Positions 41,967 through 51,409 of a DNA stretch of 64,000 nucleotides are shown here, piece by piece. A program made the position numbers and the translations under genes. The DNA is taken from positions 3,750 to 67,749 of the forward strand of contig JBDNFC010000081.1 in assembly GCA_041690035.1 (NCBI GenBank), read 5' to 3'. This DNA is from CALSPH01 sp041690035. GTDB taxonomy: Bacteria; Bacteroidota; Bacteroidia; NS11-12g; UBA955. A model generated the notes under the pieces. That model was given only the letters and a program-made list of their open reading frames with translations, was not told the origin of the DNA and searched no databases. The first letter of the stretch is position 1. The number at the start of each line of letters is the position of its first letter.

Positions 41967-42010
41967 AAGCTTCCTTTCAATTTATTAAATTTGACAAGGG
42001 AGCTTTTTTA
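41967..42010 (+). terminator. Terminator after the rpmB-rpmG-DUF4295 operon
   Basis: AAGCTTCCTT (41967-41976) pairs with AAGGGAGCTT (41996-42005), with one G-U, followed by a T run. Confidence 0.75.
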
Positions 42011-42022
42011 TTTTACAAAAAA

Positions 42023-43012
42023 ATGGGAATATTTGATTTTTTAAAAAAACAAAAACCGTTAGAAGAAAAACGAGTTGATGATGTTTTGTCTATCCCTGCC
42101 TTAGAAAGTGGTTTAGAAAAAACTAAAAACGGTATTTTTAGTAAACTTGGTAAAGCTTTGCTAGGAAAAACAACTGTAAACGAAACATTTTTGGATGAAC
42201 TAGAGGAGATCTTAATAACAAGTGACGTGGGAGTTGCTACTACTATAAAAATAATCAACAGATTTGAAAAGCGCGTTAAAGTAGAGAAATATTTTAATGC
42301 AAATGAGTTAAACACTATTCTAAAGGATGAGATTTCGAGCATAATTGAAGAAAACAAGCACGAAATAGCATATAATTTTGATTTGATAGGCGCACCAAAG
42401 CCTTATGTGATATTAGTGGTAGGTGTAAATGGAGTAGGCAAAACAACCACTATTGGAAAATTAGCACATAATTTTGCCCTACACGGCAAAACTGTACTTC
42501 TAGGGGCGGCAGACACTTTTAGGGCAGCTGCAGTAGATCAATTAGAAATTTGGAGTCAAAGAACCAGTGCAAGCTTTGTTTCATTGGGCATGAATGCGGA
42601 CCCATCTGCAGTAGCATTTGATGCTATTAATAAAGGCATTGAAAAAAAAGTAGATGTAATTATAATAGATACAGCTGGTAGATTGCACAATAAAGTAAAT
42701 TTAATGAATGAATTGGGGAAAATAAAAAGAGTTGTTCAAAAAATATTACCAAACGGACCGCAAGAAATTTTACTCGTCTTAGATGCAAGCACTGGGCAAA
42801 ATGCTATAGAACAAGCCAAGCAATTTGCGGCTGCTACAGAAGTTAATACCCTTGCACTTACCAAACTAGACGGCACAGCAAAAGGAGGAGTAGTTATAGG
42901 TATATGTGATCAATTTAAAATACCTGTAAAATATATTGGACTAGGCGAAAAAGCAGAAGACCTGAAAATTTTTAATGCCAAATCATTTGTAAACACATTA
43001 TTTGAAGCATAA
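42023..43012 (+). CDS. ftsY: Signal recognition particle receptor FtsY
   Basis: A 329-residue FtsY with NG domains: G1 GVNGVGKTTTIGKLA, DTFRAAAVDQLEIW, G3 DTAGRLHNK, G4 TKLDGTAKGG and the closing GLGEKAEDLKIF. The A domain is very short (about 30 residues, FDFLKKQKPLEEKR), as in many Bacteroidota. It docks SRP-ribosome complexes at the membrane. The SRP RNA is encoded at 54146-54236 in the same window. Its stop is followed immediately by the rimO ATG. Confidence 0.97.
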   Translation: MGIFDFLKKQKPLEEKRVDDVLSIPALESGLEKTKNGIFSKLGKALLGKTTVNETFLDELEEILITSDVGVATTIKIINRFEKRVKVEKYFNANELNTILKDEISSIIEENKHEIAYNFDLIGAPKPYVILVVGVNGVGKTTTIGKLAHNFALHGKTVLLGAADTFRAAAVDQLEIWSQRTSASFVSLGMNADPSAVAFDAINKGIEKKVDVIIIDTAGRLHNKVNLMNELGKIKRVVQKILPNGPQEILLVLDASTGQNAIEQAKQFAAATEVNTLALTKLDGTAKGGVVIGICDQFKIPVKYIGLGEKAEDLKIFNAKSFVNTLFEA

Positions 43013-44329
43013 ATGCGAACAAAATCATTACACGCAAAAAAAATAAACATCATTACCCTTGGATGTAGTAAAAATCTAGTAGATTCAGAAGTACTATTAT
43101 CGCAGTTAAAAGCAAATGATTTTGATGTAGTACACGAATCTAAAAAAGACAATGCAGAAGTAATTGTTATCAATACATGTGGGTTTATAGATAAAGCAAA
43201 GCAAGAAAGTATAGATACTATTCTTAAATATGCTGATGCAAAAGAAAAAGGAGAAATTGAAAAACTTTATGTTACGGGATGTTTATCACACCGATATAAA
43301 GAAGAGTTGATTGCTGAATTTCCGAATGTTGATGGTTTTTTTGGCACACTAGAATTACCCAATATACTGCATACATTAGGTGCAGACTACAAGCACGACT
43401 TAATTGGTGAAAGATTAGTTACCACGCCACCGCATTATGCCTATTTAAAAATTTCTGAGGGCTGCAATAGACCTTGTTCATTTTGTGCAATTCCATTGAT
43501 GCGCGGCAAACATGTATCTAAATCCATTGAAGCTATTGTAAAAGAAGCAAATCACTTAGCTCGATTAGGAACAAAAGAAATTATGCTTATTGCCCAAGAT
43601 AGTACTTCTTATGGTGTAGATAATTATAATAAAAGGGCACTTGCAGACTTGCTAAAAGCATTAGGTAATGTGCCAGAAATAGAATGGTTTCGTCTACATT
43701 ACGCTTTTCCTTCACAATTTCCTGAAGATGCACTAAAAGTGATGGCAGACACAGATAATATCTGCAAATACTTAGATATTCCTCTGCAACATTCTAGTGA
43801 CAATATGTTAAAAATAATGCGAAGAGGCATTACCAAATCGAGAACTGAAAAATTAATTCAAACCATTAAAAACACCATTCCTGGTATATCCCTGCGGACA
43901 ACTATGCTAGTTGGACACCCTGGAGAAACAGAAGAAGATTTTTTAGAATTGTGTGATTTTATCAAAACACATCAATTTGACCGCTTAGGGGTATTTACCT
44001 ATTCGCACGAAGAAAATACCCATGCATATAGCTTGGATGATAATATTGAACAAGAAGAGAAAGACCGCAGAGCTGCGCATTTAATGGCTATTCAAGAAGA
44101 AATTAGTTTACAATTAAATGAAAATAAAATTGGAACAATACAAAAAGTATTATTTGATAGAAAAGAAGGAGAATATTTTGTAGGTAGAACAGCAGCAGAC
44201 AGCCCAGAAGTTGATAATGAGGTACTTGTAGAAACTGAAAATAATTTTGTAAGAATTGGCGATTTTGCTCAAATTGAAATTAATGATTGTACAGCCTTCG
44301 ACCTTTTTGGAAATGTAAAAAAAGGTTAA
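43013..44329 (+). CDS. rimO: Ribosomal protein S12 methylthiotransferase
   Basis: A 438-residue radical-SAM enzyme with the three-domain RimO layout: an N-terminal MTTase domain with Cys residues in TLGCSKNLVDSE, NTCGFIDKAKQES and VTGCLSHRY, the radical-SAM core with CNRPCSFCAIPLMRG, and a C-terminal TRAM domain (about 375-438). RimO methylthiolates an Asp of ribosomal protein S12. It sits directly between ftsY and bshC with no intergenic bases. Confidence 0.95.
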   Translation: MRTKSLHAKKINIITLGCSKNLVDSEVLLSQLKANDFDVVHESKKDNAEVIVINTCGFIDKAKQESIDTILKYADAKEKGEIEKLYVTGCLSHRYKEELIAEFPNVDGFFGTLELPNILHTLGADYKHDLIGERLVTTPPHYAYLKISEGCNRPCSFCAIPLMRGKHVSKSIEAIVKEANHLARLGTKEIMLIAQDSTSYGVDNYNKRALADLLKALGNVPEIEWFRLHYAFPSQFPEDALKVMADTDNICKYLDIPLQHSSDNMLKIMRRGITKSRTEKLIQTIKNTIPGISLRTTMLVGHPGETEEDFLELCDFIKTHQFDRLGVFTYSHEENTHAYSLDDNIEQEEKDRRAAHLMAIQEEISLQLNENKIGTIQKVLFDRKEGEYFVGRTAADSPEVDNEVLVETENNFVRIGDFAQIEINDCTAFDLFGNVKKG

Positions 44330-45871
44330 ATGAACATTATAAATTTTGATTTAGAAACAACAGGTTTTACTAACAGTATAATTGTTGATTATCTTAATCA
44401 AAGTGAGAAACTCAATAAATTCTTCGCCTACCAGCCTAATTTAGATGGCTTAAAAAGAGCAGCTAAAGAAAGAAATAATAAAAAAATAGACAGACCTGGT
44501 CTCGTAAAGGAATTAATCAGACAATTAAAGTGTGTAAATATTTCCGATACTGATTTATCGCAAAGTATTTCAAATATAAATAGTTTGTTGGATGAGCAAA
44601 CATTTACAATCACTACAGGGCAACAATTACACATATACTTAGGTCCAGCTTATTTTGGAAATAAGATTTATGAATTGCTAAGGTGCTGCAATAATTACAA
44701 TGAGCTTGTTAATGGCAATAAAGTTGTTCCAGTTTTTTGGCTGGCTTCAGAAGATCATGATATTGAAGAAATAAAAACTTTAGAACTTTTTGGCAAATCT
44801 ATGGAATGTGATATTGAAAATAAAATAGCTGCCGGATATATTAATACAAAAAATATTAAACCGTTTACCCATTCCATAGAGATAGCGCTTGGTGATACAG
44901 CATCAAAAAATCACTTTTTTAATGTTTGTAAAACAGCATATAAAAATAACAATAAACTTGCAGAAGCAACAGCAGCTATTATATATAGTCTTTTTGCTAA
45001 ACATGGCATTATAGTAATAGATGCAAATACACCTTACTTCAAAAAGAAATTTTCTTATATTGCACAAGAAGAAATAACCCAGCAAAGTGCTACAAAAATT
45101 CAAAAAGAAATAAAAAACCAATTTTTTAAAAATAAATGGCATTATCAATTAACACCAAGAACAAATAACCTCTTCATTATTGATAAAAATGGTAAAAGAG
45201 AAGAATGTTTTGATAAAATATACGATGCTGAAAAGAACTATAGTCCCAACGCTTTATTGAGGCCTCTTTTTCAAGAAATATGCTTGCCAAATATTGCTTA
45301 TATAGGTGGTGCAGCAGAAGTGAATTATTGGCTTCAACTAAAACCCATTTTTGAACATTACAAGGTATTTTATCCATTAATATGGGTAAGAAACATGATA
45401 ACGATTATTCAAAAGAAATTATGGGATAAAGTCACTAAATTAAACATCCCCATGGAGAAATTATTTAAAATAGAAAAAGAACAGATTATTACTATGTATA
45501 GTGAAAATGTATTAAAATATGCTACCATACTAGCTTCTATTAAAGAGATAGACTTTGAAATAGATAGTTTAAAGAAAGTTTTGAGTGCAGAGGACTATGA
45601 AGAAATAAAAAAAACATATGATGCCTTTCAAACAATATTAAAAAAGAATTTGAGAAATTCAAAAAATAATGTAACAAGTTCAATACAATTTAAGCATTAT
45701 AAAGACGAAATTGCAATAATAAAGTCAAAACTATTAAGTAAATCAAACTTACAAGAGCGAAACAGTTCTTTACTAACATTAAGCGTTAATTATGATTATT
45801 TTAATATTCTCGAAAATTGGCTTTCTATTACTAAGGCAATTCAAGGCAAATATGCTGTAATAGGAAAATGA
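44330..45871 (+). CDS. bshC: Bacillithiol biosynthesis cysteine-adding enzyme BshC
   Basis: A 513-residue BshC. Family features: TITTGQQLHIYLGPAYFGNKI (nucleotide/substrate site), VVPVFWLASEDHDIEEI, RPLFQEICLPNIAYIGGAAEVNYWLQL, and the C-terminal coiled-coil dimerisation region (about 390-470). BshC adds cysteine to glucosaminyl-malate to finish bacillithiol, a low-molecular-weight thiol. bshA and bshB are not in the window. It begins immediately after the rimO stop. Confidence 0.93.
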   Translation: MNIINFDLETTGFTNSIIVDYLNQSEKLNKFFAYQPNLDGLKRAAKERNNKKIDRPGLVKELIRQLKCVNISDTDLSQSISNINSLLDEQTFTITTGQQLHIYLGPAYFGNKIYELLRCCNNYNELVNGNKVVPVFWLASEDHDIEEIKTLELFGKSMECDIENKIAAGYINTKNIKPFTHSIEIALGDTASKNHFFNVCKTAYKNNNKLAEATAAIIYSLFAKHGIIVIDANTPYFKKKFSYIAQEEITQQSATKIQKEIKNQFFKNKWHYQLTPRTNNLFIIDKNGKREECFDKIYDAEKNYSPNALLRPLFQEICLPNIAYIGGAAEVNYWLQLKPIFEHYKVFYPLIWVRNMITIIQKKLWDKVTKLNIPMEKLFKIEKEQIITMYSENVLKYATILASIKEIDFEIDSLKKVLSAEDYEEIKKTYDAFQTILKKNLRNSKNNVTSSIQFKHYKDEIAIIKSKLLSKSNLQERNSSLLTLSVNYDYFNILENWLSITKAIQGKYAVIGK

Positions 45872-45887
45872 AAAAGTGAAGAGTATT

Positions 45888-45935
45888 AAAAAAAAAAAAA
45901 AAAGTTTGCACAATCATTTTAATGGTTTAAATTTG
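45888..45935 (+). promoter_or_regulatory. Canonical promoter of the OmpA-family gene with an A16 tract
   Basis: TTTG (45905-45908), a 19-nt spacer and TAAATTTG (45928-45935) fit the Bacteroidota housekeeping sigma factor. A run of 16 A (45888-45903) lies just upstream, like an AT-rich enhancer of transcription. This is among the best-formed promoters in the window. Confidence 0.8.
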
Positions 45936-45967
45936 CGGCTTATAAAACAAAAAACTACAAAACAACA

Positions 45968-47488
45968 ATGAAGACAATTAAAACCTCATTAATGGTAAGT
46001 TTGATTTTTGCATCCTTGAGCATATTTGCACAAGGACCGCCAGTTTCAAACAGTACAAATGCAAAATGGCATCCATATGCAGATGCTAAATGGCCATCTG
46101 GTAAAGACAAAAAGAGTGCTGACAGTGGTCAGTTTTTTCAAAACAGCTGGTTTCAAGATAGAAGAGCAAAAAAATGGATGGTTGGATTAAATGCTGGAGC
46201 AACTACCTTTTTTGGAGATGCAGACAAGATTAGATTAGGTTGGGTTGTAGGTCCATCTATAAAATATTCTATCTCTCAAACTTTTGGTTTAAGATTCCAA
46301 TATAATTTTGGATCACTAAGAGGATCTAGAGATTATCAAGCACCTACATTATTTAAAGATAATTTTTCATTTAATTCTCAGTACCAAGATTGGAGTACAC
46401 AAATGGTATTTACCTTAGGAAATATTTCACAACTAAGACCATTGCGTAGAACACACATGCATTTTTTCTTAGGTCTTGGACAGGGAAGTTTTAAATCAAC
46501 AGCTAGGTTTATTGATCAAAGATTATATGTTGGTGGAGATTATTATTTAACTCATTATTTAGGAAAAGGTACTGCAAATCCTAATTTAGGACAAAATGTA
46601 ATTGAAAAATACCAAGGACGTCATATGATTGTTCCTATGGGCGTAGGCATAAGTACAAAAATAAACCGTCATTTTGATGTTGGTATTGAGTCAAGATATA
46701 ACTATGTTAGAAATGACGATATTGATGTTTATAACACTGCTATCTGGCAAAACAGATGGTGGGATGCTTATGTAACAAATACTGTTTTTGCTACTTTTAA
46801 ATTTGGTAACAAAAATGCACAACATTATGATTGGTTAAGCCCAGAAAGAAGTATAGTAGATGTAATCGATAAAATTGATTGCTTATCTAATGATGCTGAT
46901 AAAGATGGCGTTTCTGATTGTCATGATAAACAACCAAATACACCAGATAGCTGTAAAGTATACGGAAGTGGAGAGTGGGTAGATAGTGATTATGATGGAG
47001 TTCCAGATTGTCAAGATTTACAACCTTTCTCTGATAGAGGATGCGCAGTAGACGAAAAAGGTGTTATGATAGATTCTGATGGAGACGGTGTAGCAGATTG
47101 TAAAGATATTTGTCCAGAAGTTAAAGGTCAAGGAATTGATGGATGCCCATTAGATTGCTCAACTTGCGGTGGAAAAAATTGTGATAATCAGATATTACCG
47201 ATAACAATGTTTGATGCTGGTAGTTCTAAAATTAAATCAGGCAATGATGCTATGATGTACTTAATGGCAGATAAATTAAAAAACTGTCCTGATAAGAAAA
47301 TATCCGTAATAGGTCATGCAGACAACAATATTAATAGTAAAGCAAATCAAAGATTAGCATTGAGCAGAGCATATGCTGTAATTGATTTTCTTGCAGCAAA
47401 ATATGGTATATCTAAAGATAGGTTTACTGCAGAAGTTGGTACAACAACTGATGTTACTAAAAAAACAGTAGAAGTTCAAATGAAGTAA
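45968..47488 (+). CDS. OmpA-family outer-membrane protein with thrombospondin type 3-like repeats
   Basis: A 506-residue abundant-type outer-membrane protein. A signal peptide (SLMVSLIFASLSIFAQ) leads to a beta-barrel-like region (about 60-285, GLNAGATTFFGDADK, RFQYNFGSLRGS). Three Asp-rich calcium-type repeats follow: DADKDGVSDCHDKQPNT, DSDYDGVPDCQDLQPF and DSDGDGVADCKDICPE. The C-terminal OmpA domain (about 405-506) has GHADNNINSKANQRLALSRAYAVIDFL, with the Asp and Arg that bind peptidoglycan. Its strong promoter and terminator suggest high expression as a single-gene unit. Confidence 0.92.
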   Translation: MKTIKTSLMVSLIFASLSIFAQGPPVSNSTNAKWHPYADAKWPSGKDKKSADSGQFFQNSWFQDRRAKKWMVGLNAGATTFFGDADKIRLGWVVGPSIKYSISQTFGLRFQYNFGSLRGSRDYQAPTLFKDNFSFNSQYQDWSTQMVFTLGNISQLRPLRRTHMHFFLGLGQGSFKSTARFIDQRLYVGGDYYLTHYLGKGTANPNLGQNVIEKYQGRHMIVPMGVGISTKINRHFDVGIESRYNYVRNDDIDVYNTAIWQNRWWDAYVTNTVFATFKFGNKNAQHYDWLSPERSIVDVIDKIDCLSNDADKDGVSDCHDKQPNTPDSCKVYGSGEWVDSDYDGVPDCQDLQPFSDRGCAVDEKGVMIDSDGDGVADCKDICPEVKGQGIDGCPLDCSTCGGKNCDNQILPITMFDAGSSKIKSGNDAMMYLMADKLKNCPDKKISVIGHADNNINSKANQRLALSRAYAVIDFLAAKYGISKDRFTAEVGTTTDVTKKTVEVQMK

Positions 47489-47504
47489 TTCACTTTTTGA
47501 TAAT

Positions 47505-47540
47505 AAAAAAACCCATTTACAAAAGTAAATGGGTTTTTTT
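47505..47540. terminator. Terminator after the OmpA-family gene
   Basis: AACCCATTTAC and GTAAATGGGTT form an 11-bp stem with an AAAA loop, flanked by A and T runs. Confidence 0.9.
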
Positions 47541-47570
47541 ATTGCAAATATTTAACCCTATTATTGCAAA

Positions 47571-48704
47571 ATGTCTTTAATTAAGATTTTAAGTTTCATT
47601 TCAATTATTTTATTTTCATGCACCCAAAAACCCGTAAAAAATAAAACAGTACCACCAACAATATTTTCGCCATACACTATAGACACAGTTTCAATGTCTA
47701 GTATCTTGAAATATAAAATTGATACTTTTTTTGAACATAGATTAAAAAAATCTAAGTTATCAGGACAATTTCTATTTGCGGAAAAAAACCACGTATATTT
47801 AAATAGTTTTGGCAAATCCAGAACTGAAACTAGCAAAGATATCCAGAATGATGATGTATTTCAAATTGCATCTGTTAGCAAATTTATCACGGCAATTTGT
47901 ATTCTTAAACTTGTTGAACTAAAAAAATTAGTATTAACAGATTCAGTAAAAAAATACTTGCCCCAATTTAATTATTCAAGCATTACAATTTATCAATTAT
48001 TAACCCACACAAGCGGATTGCCTGAATATCATTATCTTTCTGATAGTGCTTGGGCAAATGATAGTAGTATTAAAACTATTGCAGATGCATTTGAACTGTT
48101 GAATATGAGGCACAAAGAAGCGTATTATGCTCCTGGTTCTAGATTTAATTATTGCAATAGTAATTATATGTTATTGGCTCATATTGCAGAGAAAATAACT
48201 TCGTGGTCTTTTGCAAAAATAGTTGATACCTTTATAGCAAAACCACTTGGCCTAAAGTATTTACATGTTTATCAACCTAACAAAAAAAAGCTATTAGACT
48301 ATAACGTTTGTGGATTAAGGGGCAACCAAACTTATATACCAGACGACTGCTTAAATCAGATTTCAGGCGATAAGAGTATATTCACAAATGTTTATGATTT
48401 GTTTTTAGTACAAAGAGCTTTAATAGACAAAAAGATAATTAGTGCAAAATACTTAAAACTAATTTTAGCTCCACAAGTTCAATATAAATTTGTAAATCCG
48501 CAATTTTATAGCTTTGGATTGCGACAAGTAAGGTTAGAAAATGGCGAAAAATGGCATTTTCACAACGGTTGGTGGCATGGGTTTAGAACATATTTTTGGT
48601 TTAATATAGAAAAAGAAAAAACAGTAATATTATTTACAAATAGACTAAAAGGTGGCTTTTTTAATACTCAAGAAATGATTGGATTATTAGAAAACAGTCA
48701 TTAA
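47571..48704 (+). CDS. Class C beta-lactamase-like serine hydrolase (lipoprotein)
   Basis: A 377-residue beta-lactamase/transpeptidase-like protein with a lipobox (FISIILFSC). The S-x-x-K nucleophile is QIASVSKFI (near residue 100), and a Y-x-N motif lies in FNYCNSNYMLLA. The third triad (K/H-x-G) is likely WHFHNGWWHGFR. These proteins are more often D-Ala peptidases or esterases than antibiotic-resistance enzymes. It should sit in the periplasm or inner face of the outer membrane. No cell-wall gene is adjacent. Confidence 0.87.
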   Translation: MSLIKILSFISIILFSCTQKPVKNKTVPPTIFSPYTIDTVSMSSILKYKIDTFFEHRLKKSKLSGQFLFAEKNHVYLNSFGKSRTETSKDIQNDDVFQIASVSKFITAICILKLVELKKLVLTDSVKKYLPQFNYSSITIYQLLTHTSGLPEYHYLSDSAWANDSSIKTIADAFELLNMRHKEAYYAPGSRFNYCNSNYMLLAHIAEKITSWSFAKIVDTFIAKPLGLKYLHVYQPNKKKLLDYNVCGLRGNQTYIPDDCLNQISGDKSIFTNVYDLFLVQRALIDKKIISAKYLKLILAPQVQYKFVNPQFYSFGLRQVRLENGEKWHFHNGWWHGFRTYFWFNIEKEKTVILFTNRLKGGFFNTQEMIGLLENSH

Positions 48705-48738
48705 AAAGCAAAACCTTAAAAATTTGGCATAATCAATG

Positions 48739-48746
48739 TACTTTTG
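48739..48746 (+). promoter_or_regulatory. -7 element TACTTTTG abutting the small lipoprotein gene
   Basis: Exact TAnnTTTG whose last G lies 6 nt before the ATG at 48752, again predicting a leaderless or nearly leaderless message. Confidence 0.5.
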
Positions 48747-48751
48747 TAACC

Positions 48752-49258
48752 ATGAAAACAAATAGAGGATTTCAAATCATTAAAAAAGTATTTCTCTTTT
48801 CACTTTCAATATTGGTTCTATCATCTGGAAAGTGTAATCAAAAATTACCGTCCGATTTAGTGATATTGGCTAGCAAAAAGACTGTGATGGGGGGAGTGTT
48901 TGGAAGCGGATTTTCTTATAATTATACTTTTATTTTTAATAAACTAATTTCAGATACACTAGAAATAGATTCAATTTTTATAAAAGTAGATGAAACAATT
49001 TGTTATAAAAAGCTTCATCAAAATGAGTTTATAAGAGTAATGAAAAACGAAGAAAATCTTTACCAAGTAGAAATTAGCTTTCAAGGTGGCGATAGAATGC
49101 AAGGTAATGGCGAAATTATACGTATAGAAATCCCCACATATCCTATACCTGACAGCTTAAAAAACTATTCGTCACTAATCTATGGCAAATATAAATTTAA
49201 ACCATTTGTTTATGGTATTGATAAAATAAGCAAGGGCGAAGATATTTTTGCTCCTTAA
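48752..49258 (+). CDS. Hypothetical lipoprotein
   Basis: A 168-residue protein with an N-terminal signal (VFLFSLSILVLSSGKC) whose Cys fits a lipobox, followed by a beta-rich region (FSYNYTFIFNKL, DTLEIDSIFIKVDE, YQVEISFQGGDRMQGNGEIIRIEIPTYPIP). No family is recognised. The stop is 4 bp from the stop of the convergent cytochrome gene. It has its own -7 element directly before the ATG. Confidence 0.65.
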   Translation: MKTNRGFQIIKKVFLFSLSILVLSSGKCNQKLPSDLVILASKKTVMGGVFGSGFSYNYTFIFNKLISDTLEIDSIFIKVDETICYKKLHQNEFIRVMKNEENLYQVEISFQGGDRMQGNGEIIRIEIPTYPIPDSLKNYSSLIYGKYKFKPFVYGIDKISKGEDIFAP

Positions 49259-49262
49259 ATAA

Positions 49263-51128
49263 TTATAAAAGAGCAAGCGCTCTTCTGGCATCTTCATAAA
49301 AGGGATTTAAGTTAATTGCTTTAATGAAATATTCCTTTGCAATGCCTCTTTTTTGTTGATTTAGGTAAATTTTTCCCAAGTAATAGTAGGCTTTTTCATA
49401 TTTAGATTGCAAAATTAAGATTGCTTTAAATCGTTTTTCTGCCATTGTTATATCGCCTAATTTTAAAAAATTAATAGCCTCTGCCAAAATATAATCAGGC
49501 TGTTTTGGTAAAAGAATGTTGGCGTGGTGATACCAAAATTTTGCTAATAAAAAGTCCCCCATATTAAATGCTCCTTGCGCTAATCTATAGGCCATGAAAT
49601 GCTGTTTTACTTTGGCAGAATCTTTGTCTTTGGCTATCAGTAGCAGCCCTTTATAATCTTGAATATTATAAAGATAATGCACTGCGATAGGTGAAATTGT
49701 GGTAAGCGATATTGATTTACTGTATTGCTTTGCTTTTTCGATATAAAATGGATTATTGTCAAATTTTTCAGCATAAGTTAAATAAGCCAATAATCTTGTT
49801 TGGTCATCTTCTTTTCCTCCATTTATAGATTTTAATTCAACTATTTTAGCCTTTGGTGCTATAGATGCGGCACCACCTAATGGTTTTCTTATATAGTGAT
49901 CGTGTATTGATACATGAGGTATATCTTTAGTTCCAGACAATGGCATATGGCATTGAACACAATTGTAATTTGCTGCTAGTAAATTTTGCTTATTTTCTGA
50001 ACAAAGTCCATTTTTATTGACATTTGTATGACAACTATTGCATGCAAGGTTAAAATTTTTTGTATTTGTTTCTCTAACACTAACATGAGGGTTATGGCAA
50101 CTAATACAGGTAAAATCATTTTTTGAGTTATAGGCCAATAATGATTCCTTATTAGATTTAATAAAACATTGACTCATTTGAAAACGCTCTGCGTGAGAAG
50201 CCATAATAAAATCATGATTTTGATTGTCGTAGGTAGGCAAATAAACTTGCATCACCTCACTTAGTGCCATACCTGGCCTAAAATCACCGAAAGTTTTACC
50301 CTCTTTTAGCACCGCATTTCCTTGCAAATGGCACCTTTGACAAATATCAATTTGTAGTTTCCATGGCAATCTCTTAGGGTTTACTATGGTGTAATCTGTT
50401 TGGGTTTTTGTGTCTACAATAATTCCTTTCTTCTTCTCACCTACATGTATGCTACCAGGCCCATGGCAGCTTTCACAACCAATTCCTTTGGGAATTGAAA
50501 GGTATTTATGGGTGCTATTTTTATCAATATTTGGCAAACTATTATGGCAACTCATACATTCTAGTTCAATTTTTCTGCTAAACCTAACATTGTTGGTTTC
50601 ATAGCCAGGTGGAAGCCCCCATTTTTTTTCCTGAACATACCAGGTAATAGGTGCTTGAAATACATAGCCATTATCTACCCAAAAATGTGAATTAGTATGG
50701 TGGCCACTTCCTATTATATAACTAATTTGTTCTGTTCGCTTATGCGATGTATCGCCATCATCGTTTAATTGCCATTCTTTTATGTATAATTTATTTTGTG
50801 TCCAAAAAGCTTTATAATACAACTTATTAATACTGTCAAATATAGGTAATTGATCAAAATCTGCCACAGACTTTGCCGGCAAAGCACTGTCAAAACTCAT
50901 GCCCATGCCCGTATGCATAAATGTAGCATGATTATCTACATGGCAATCTGAACAAACTTCGCTGCCCAAATAATCGGCATTCCCATATACATTTAAAAAA
51001 GGTGAGCTTTTTACCTCCTGATTATTTTTTTTAGTACAAGCAACTACAATGACCACAATTAGGATAAAAGTGATAATAATTAATTTGTGAACTTTATTAT
51101 TTAACCATTTGGAAACTGAACTTTCCAA
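49263..51128 (-). CDS. Seven-heme c-type cytochrome lipoprotein with C-terminal TPR repeats
   Basis: A 621-residue protein. A membrane/lipobox segment ends VIVVAC31. Seven CxxCH heme-binding motifs follow: CSDCH (59-63), CMSCH, CESCH, CQRCH, CISCH, CNSCH and CVQCH. The final third (about 510-621) contains TPR-like helices (AKFWYHHANILLPKQPDYILAEAINFLKLGD, KAYYYLGKIYLNQQKRGIAKEYFIKAINLNP). Such cytochromes carry electrons in the periplasm or at the outer membrane; the partner is unknown. The start is a TTG 28 nt inside the 3' end of the rhodanese gene, so translation is probably coupled. No cytochrome maturation genes are in the window. Confidence 0.9.
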   Translation of the reverse strand: MESSVSKWLNNKVHKLIIITFILIVVIVVACTKKNNQEVKSSPFLNVYGNADYLGSEVCSDCHVDNHATFMHTGMGMSFDSALPAKSVADFDQLPIFDSINKLYYKAFWTQNKLYIKEWQLNDDGDTSHKRTEQISYIIGSGHHTNSHFWVDNGYVFQAPITWYVQEKKWGLPPGYETNNVRFSRKIELECMSCHNSLPNIDKNSTHKYLSIPKGIGCESCHGPGSIHVGEKKKGIIVDTKTQTDYTIVNPKRLPWKLQIDICQRCHLQGNAVLKEGKTFGDFRPGMALSEVMQVYLPTYDNQNHDFIMASHAERFQMSQCFIKSNKESLLAYNSKNDFTCISCHNPHVSVRETNTKNFNLACNSCHTNVNKNGLCSENKQNLLAANYNCVQCHMPLSGTKDIPHVSIHDHYIRKPLGGAASIAPKAKIVELKSINGGKEDDQTRLLAYLTYAEKFDNNPFYIEKAKQYSKSISLTTISPIAVHYLYNIQDYKGLLLIAKDKDSAKVKQHFMAYRLAQGAFNMGDFLLAKFWYHHANILLPKQPDYILAEAINFLKLGDITMAEKRFKAILILQSKYEKAYYYLGKIYLNQQKRGIAKEYFIKAINLNPFYEDARRALALL

Positions 51129-51409
51129 TCTAACATCCCTCCTATTAAGTTTCTTACCCTAGAAAATCCTTGTGCTTGCATAAATAGTTTAGCATTGCCA
51201 CTTCTGCCGCCAGATTTGCAGTGCAATATAATTTCTTGGTCTTTATAATCTTCCATTTCAATTAACTTGTTTGGCAATTCACCCAAAGGTACTAGCTGTG
51301 CACCAATATTAAACTCTTCATACTCCCACGGCTCTCTTACATCAATAATGGTTAATTGCTCACCATCATCCATTCTTTTTTTTAATTCAATTACTGTAAT
51401 GTCAATCAT
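51101..51409 (-). CDS. Single-domain rhodanese-like sulfurtransferase
   Basis: A 102-residue rhodanese domain: IIDVREPWEYEEFNIGAQLVPLGEL, then the active-site loop HCKSGGRSGNA with Cys64 as persulfide carrier. There is no signal peptide, so it is cytoplasmic. Its ATG overlaps the stop of the upstream T9SS cargo by 4 nt, and its 3' end overlaps the cytochrome start by 28 nt. It is therefore embedded between two exported proteins in one operon. Confidence 0.93.
   Translation of the reverse strand: MIDITVIELKKRMDDGEQLTIIDVREPWEYEEFNIGAQLVPLGELPNKLIEMEDYKDQEIILHCKSGGRSGNAKLFMQAQGFSRVRNLIGGMLDWKVQFPNG

Noticed and set aside
47561..47836. 91-residue minus-strand frame at the start of the serine hydrolase gene
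   Set aside because: It is antisense to a gene with intact signal and catalytic motifs and has no promoter.
47571..48704. Antibiotic-resistance beta-lactamase
   Set aside because: The family is broad, and the sequence lacks features that would separate a resistance enzyme from the common peptidase/esterase members.
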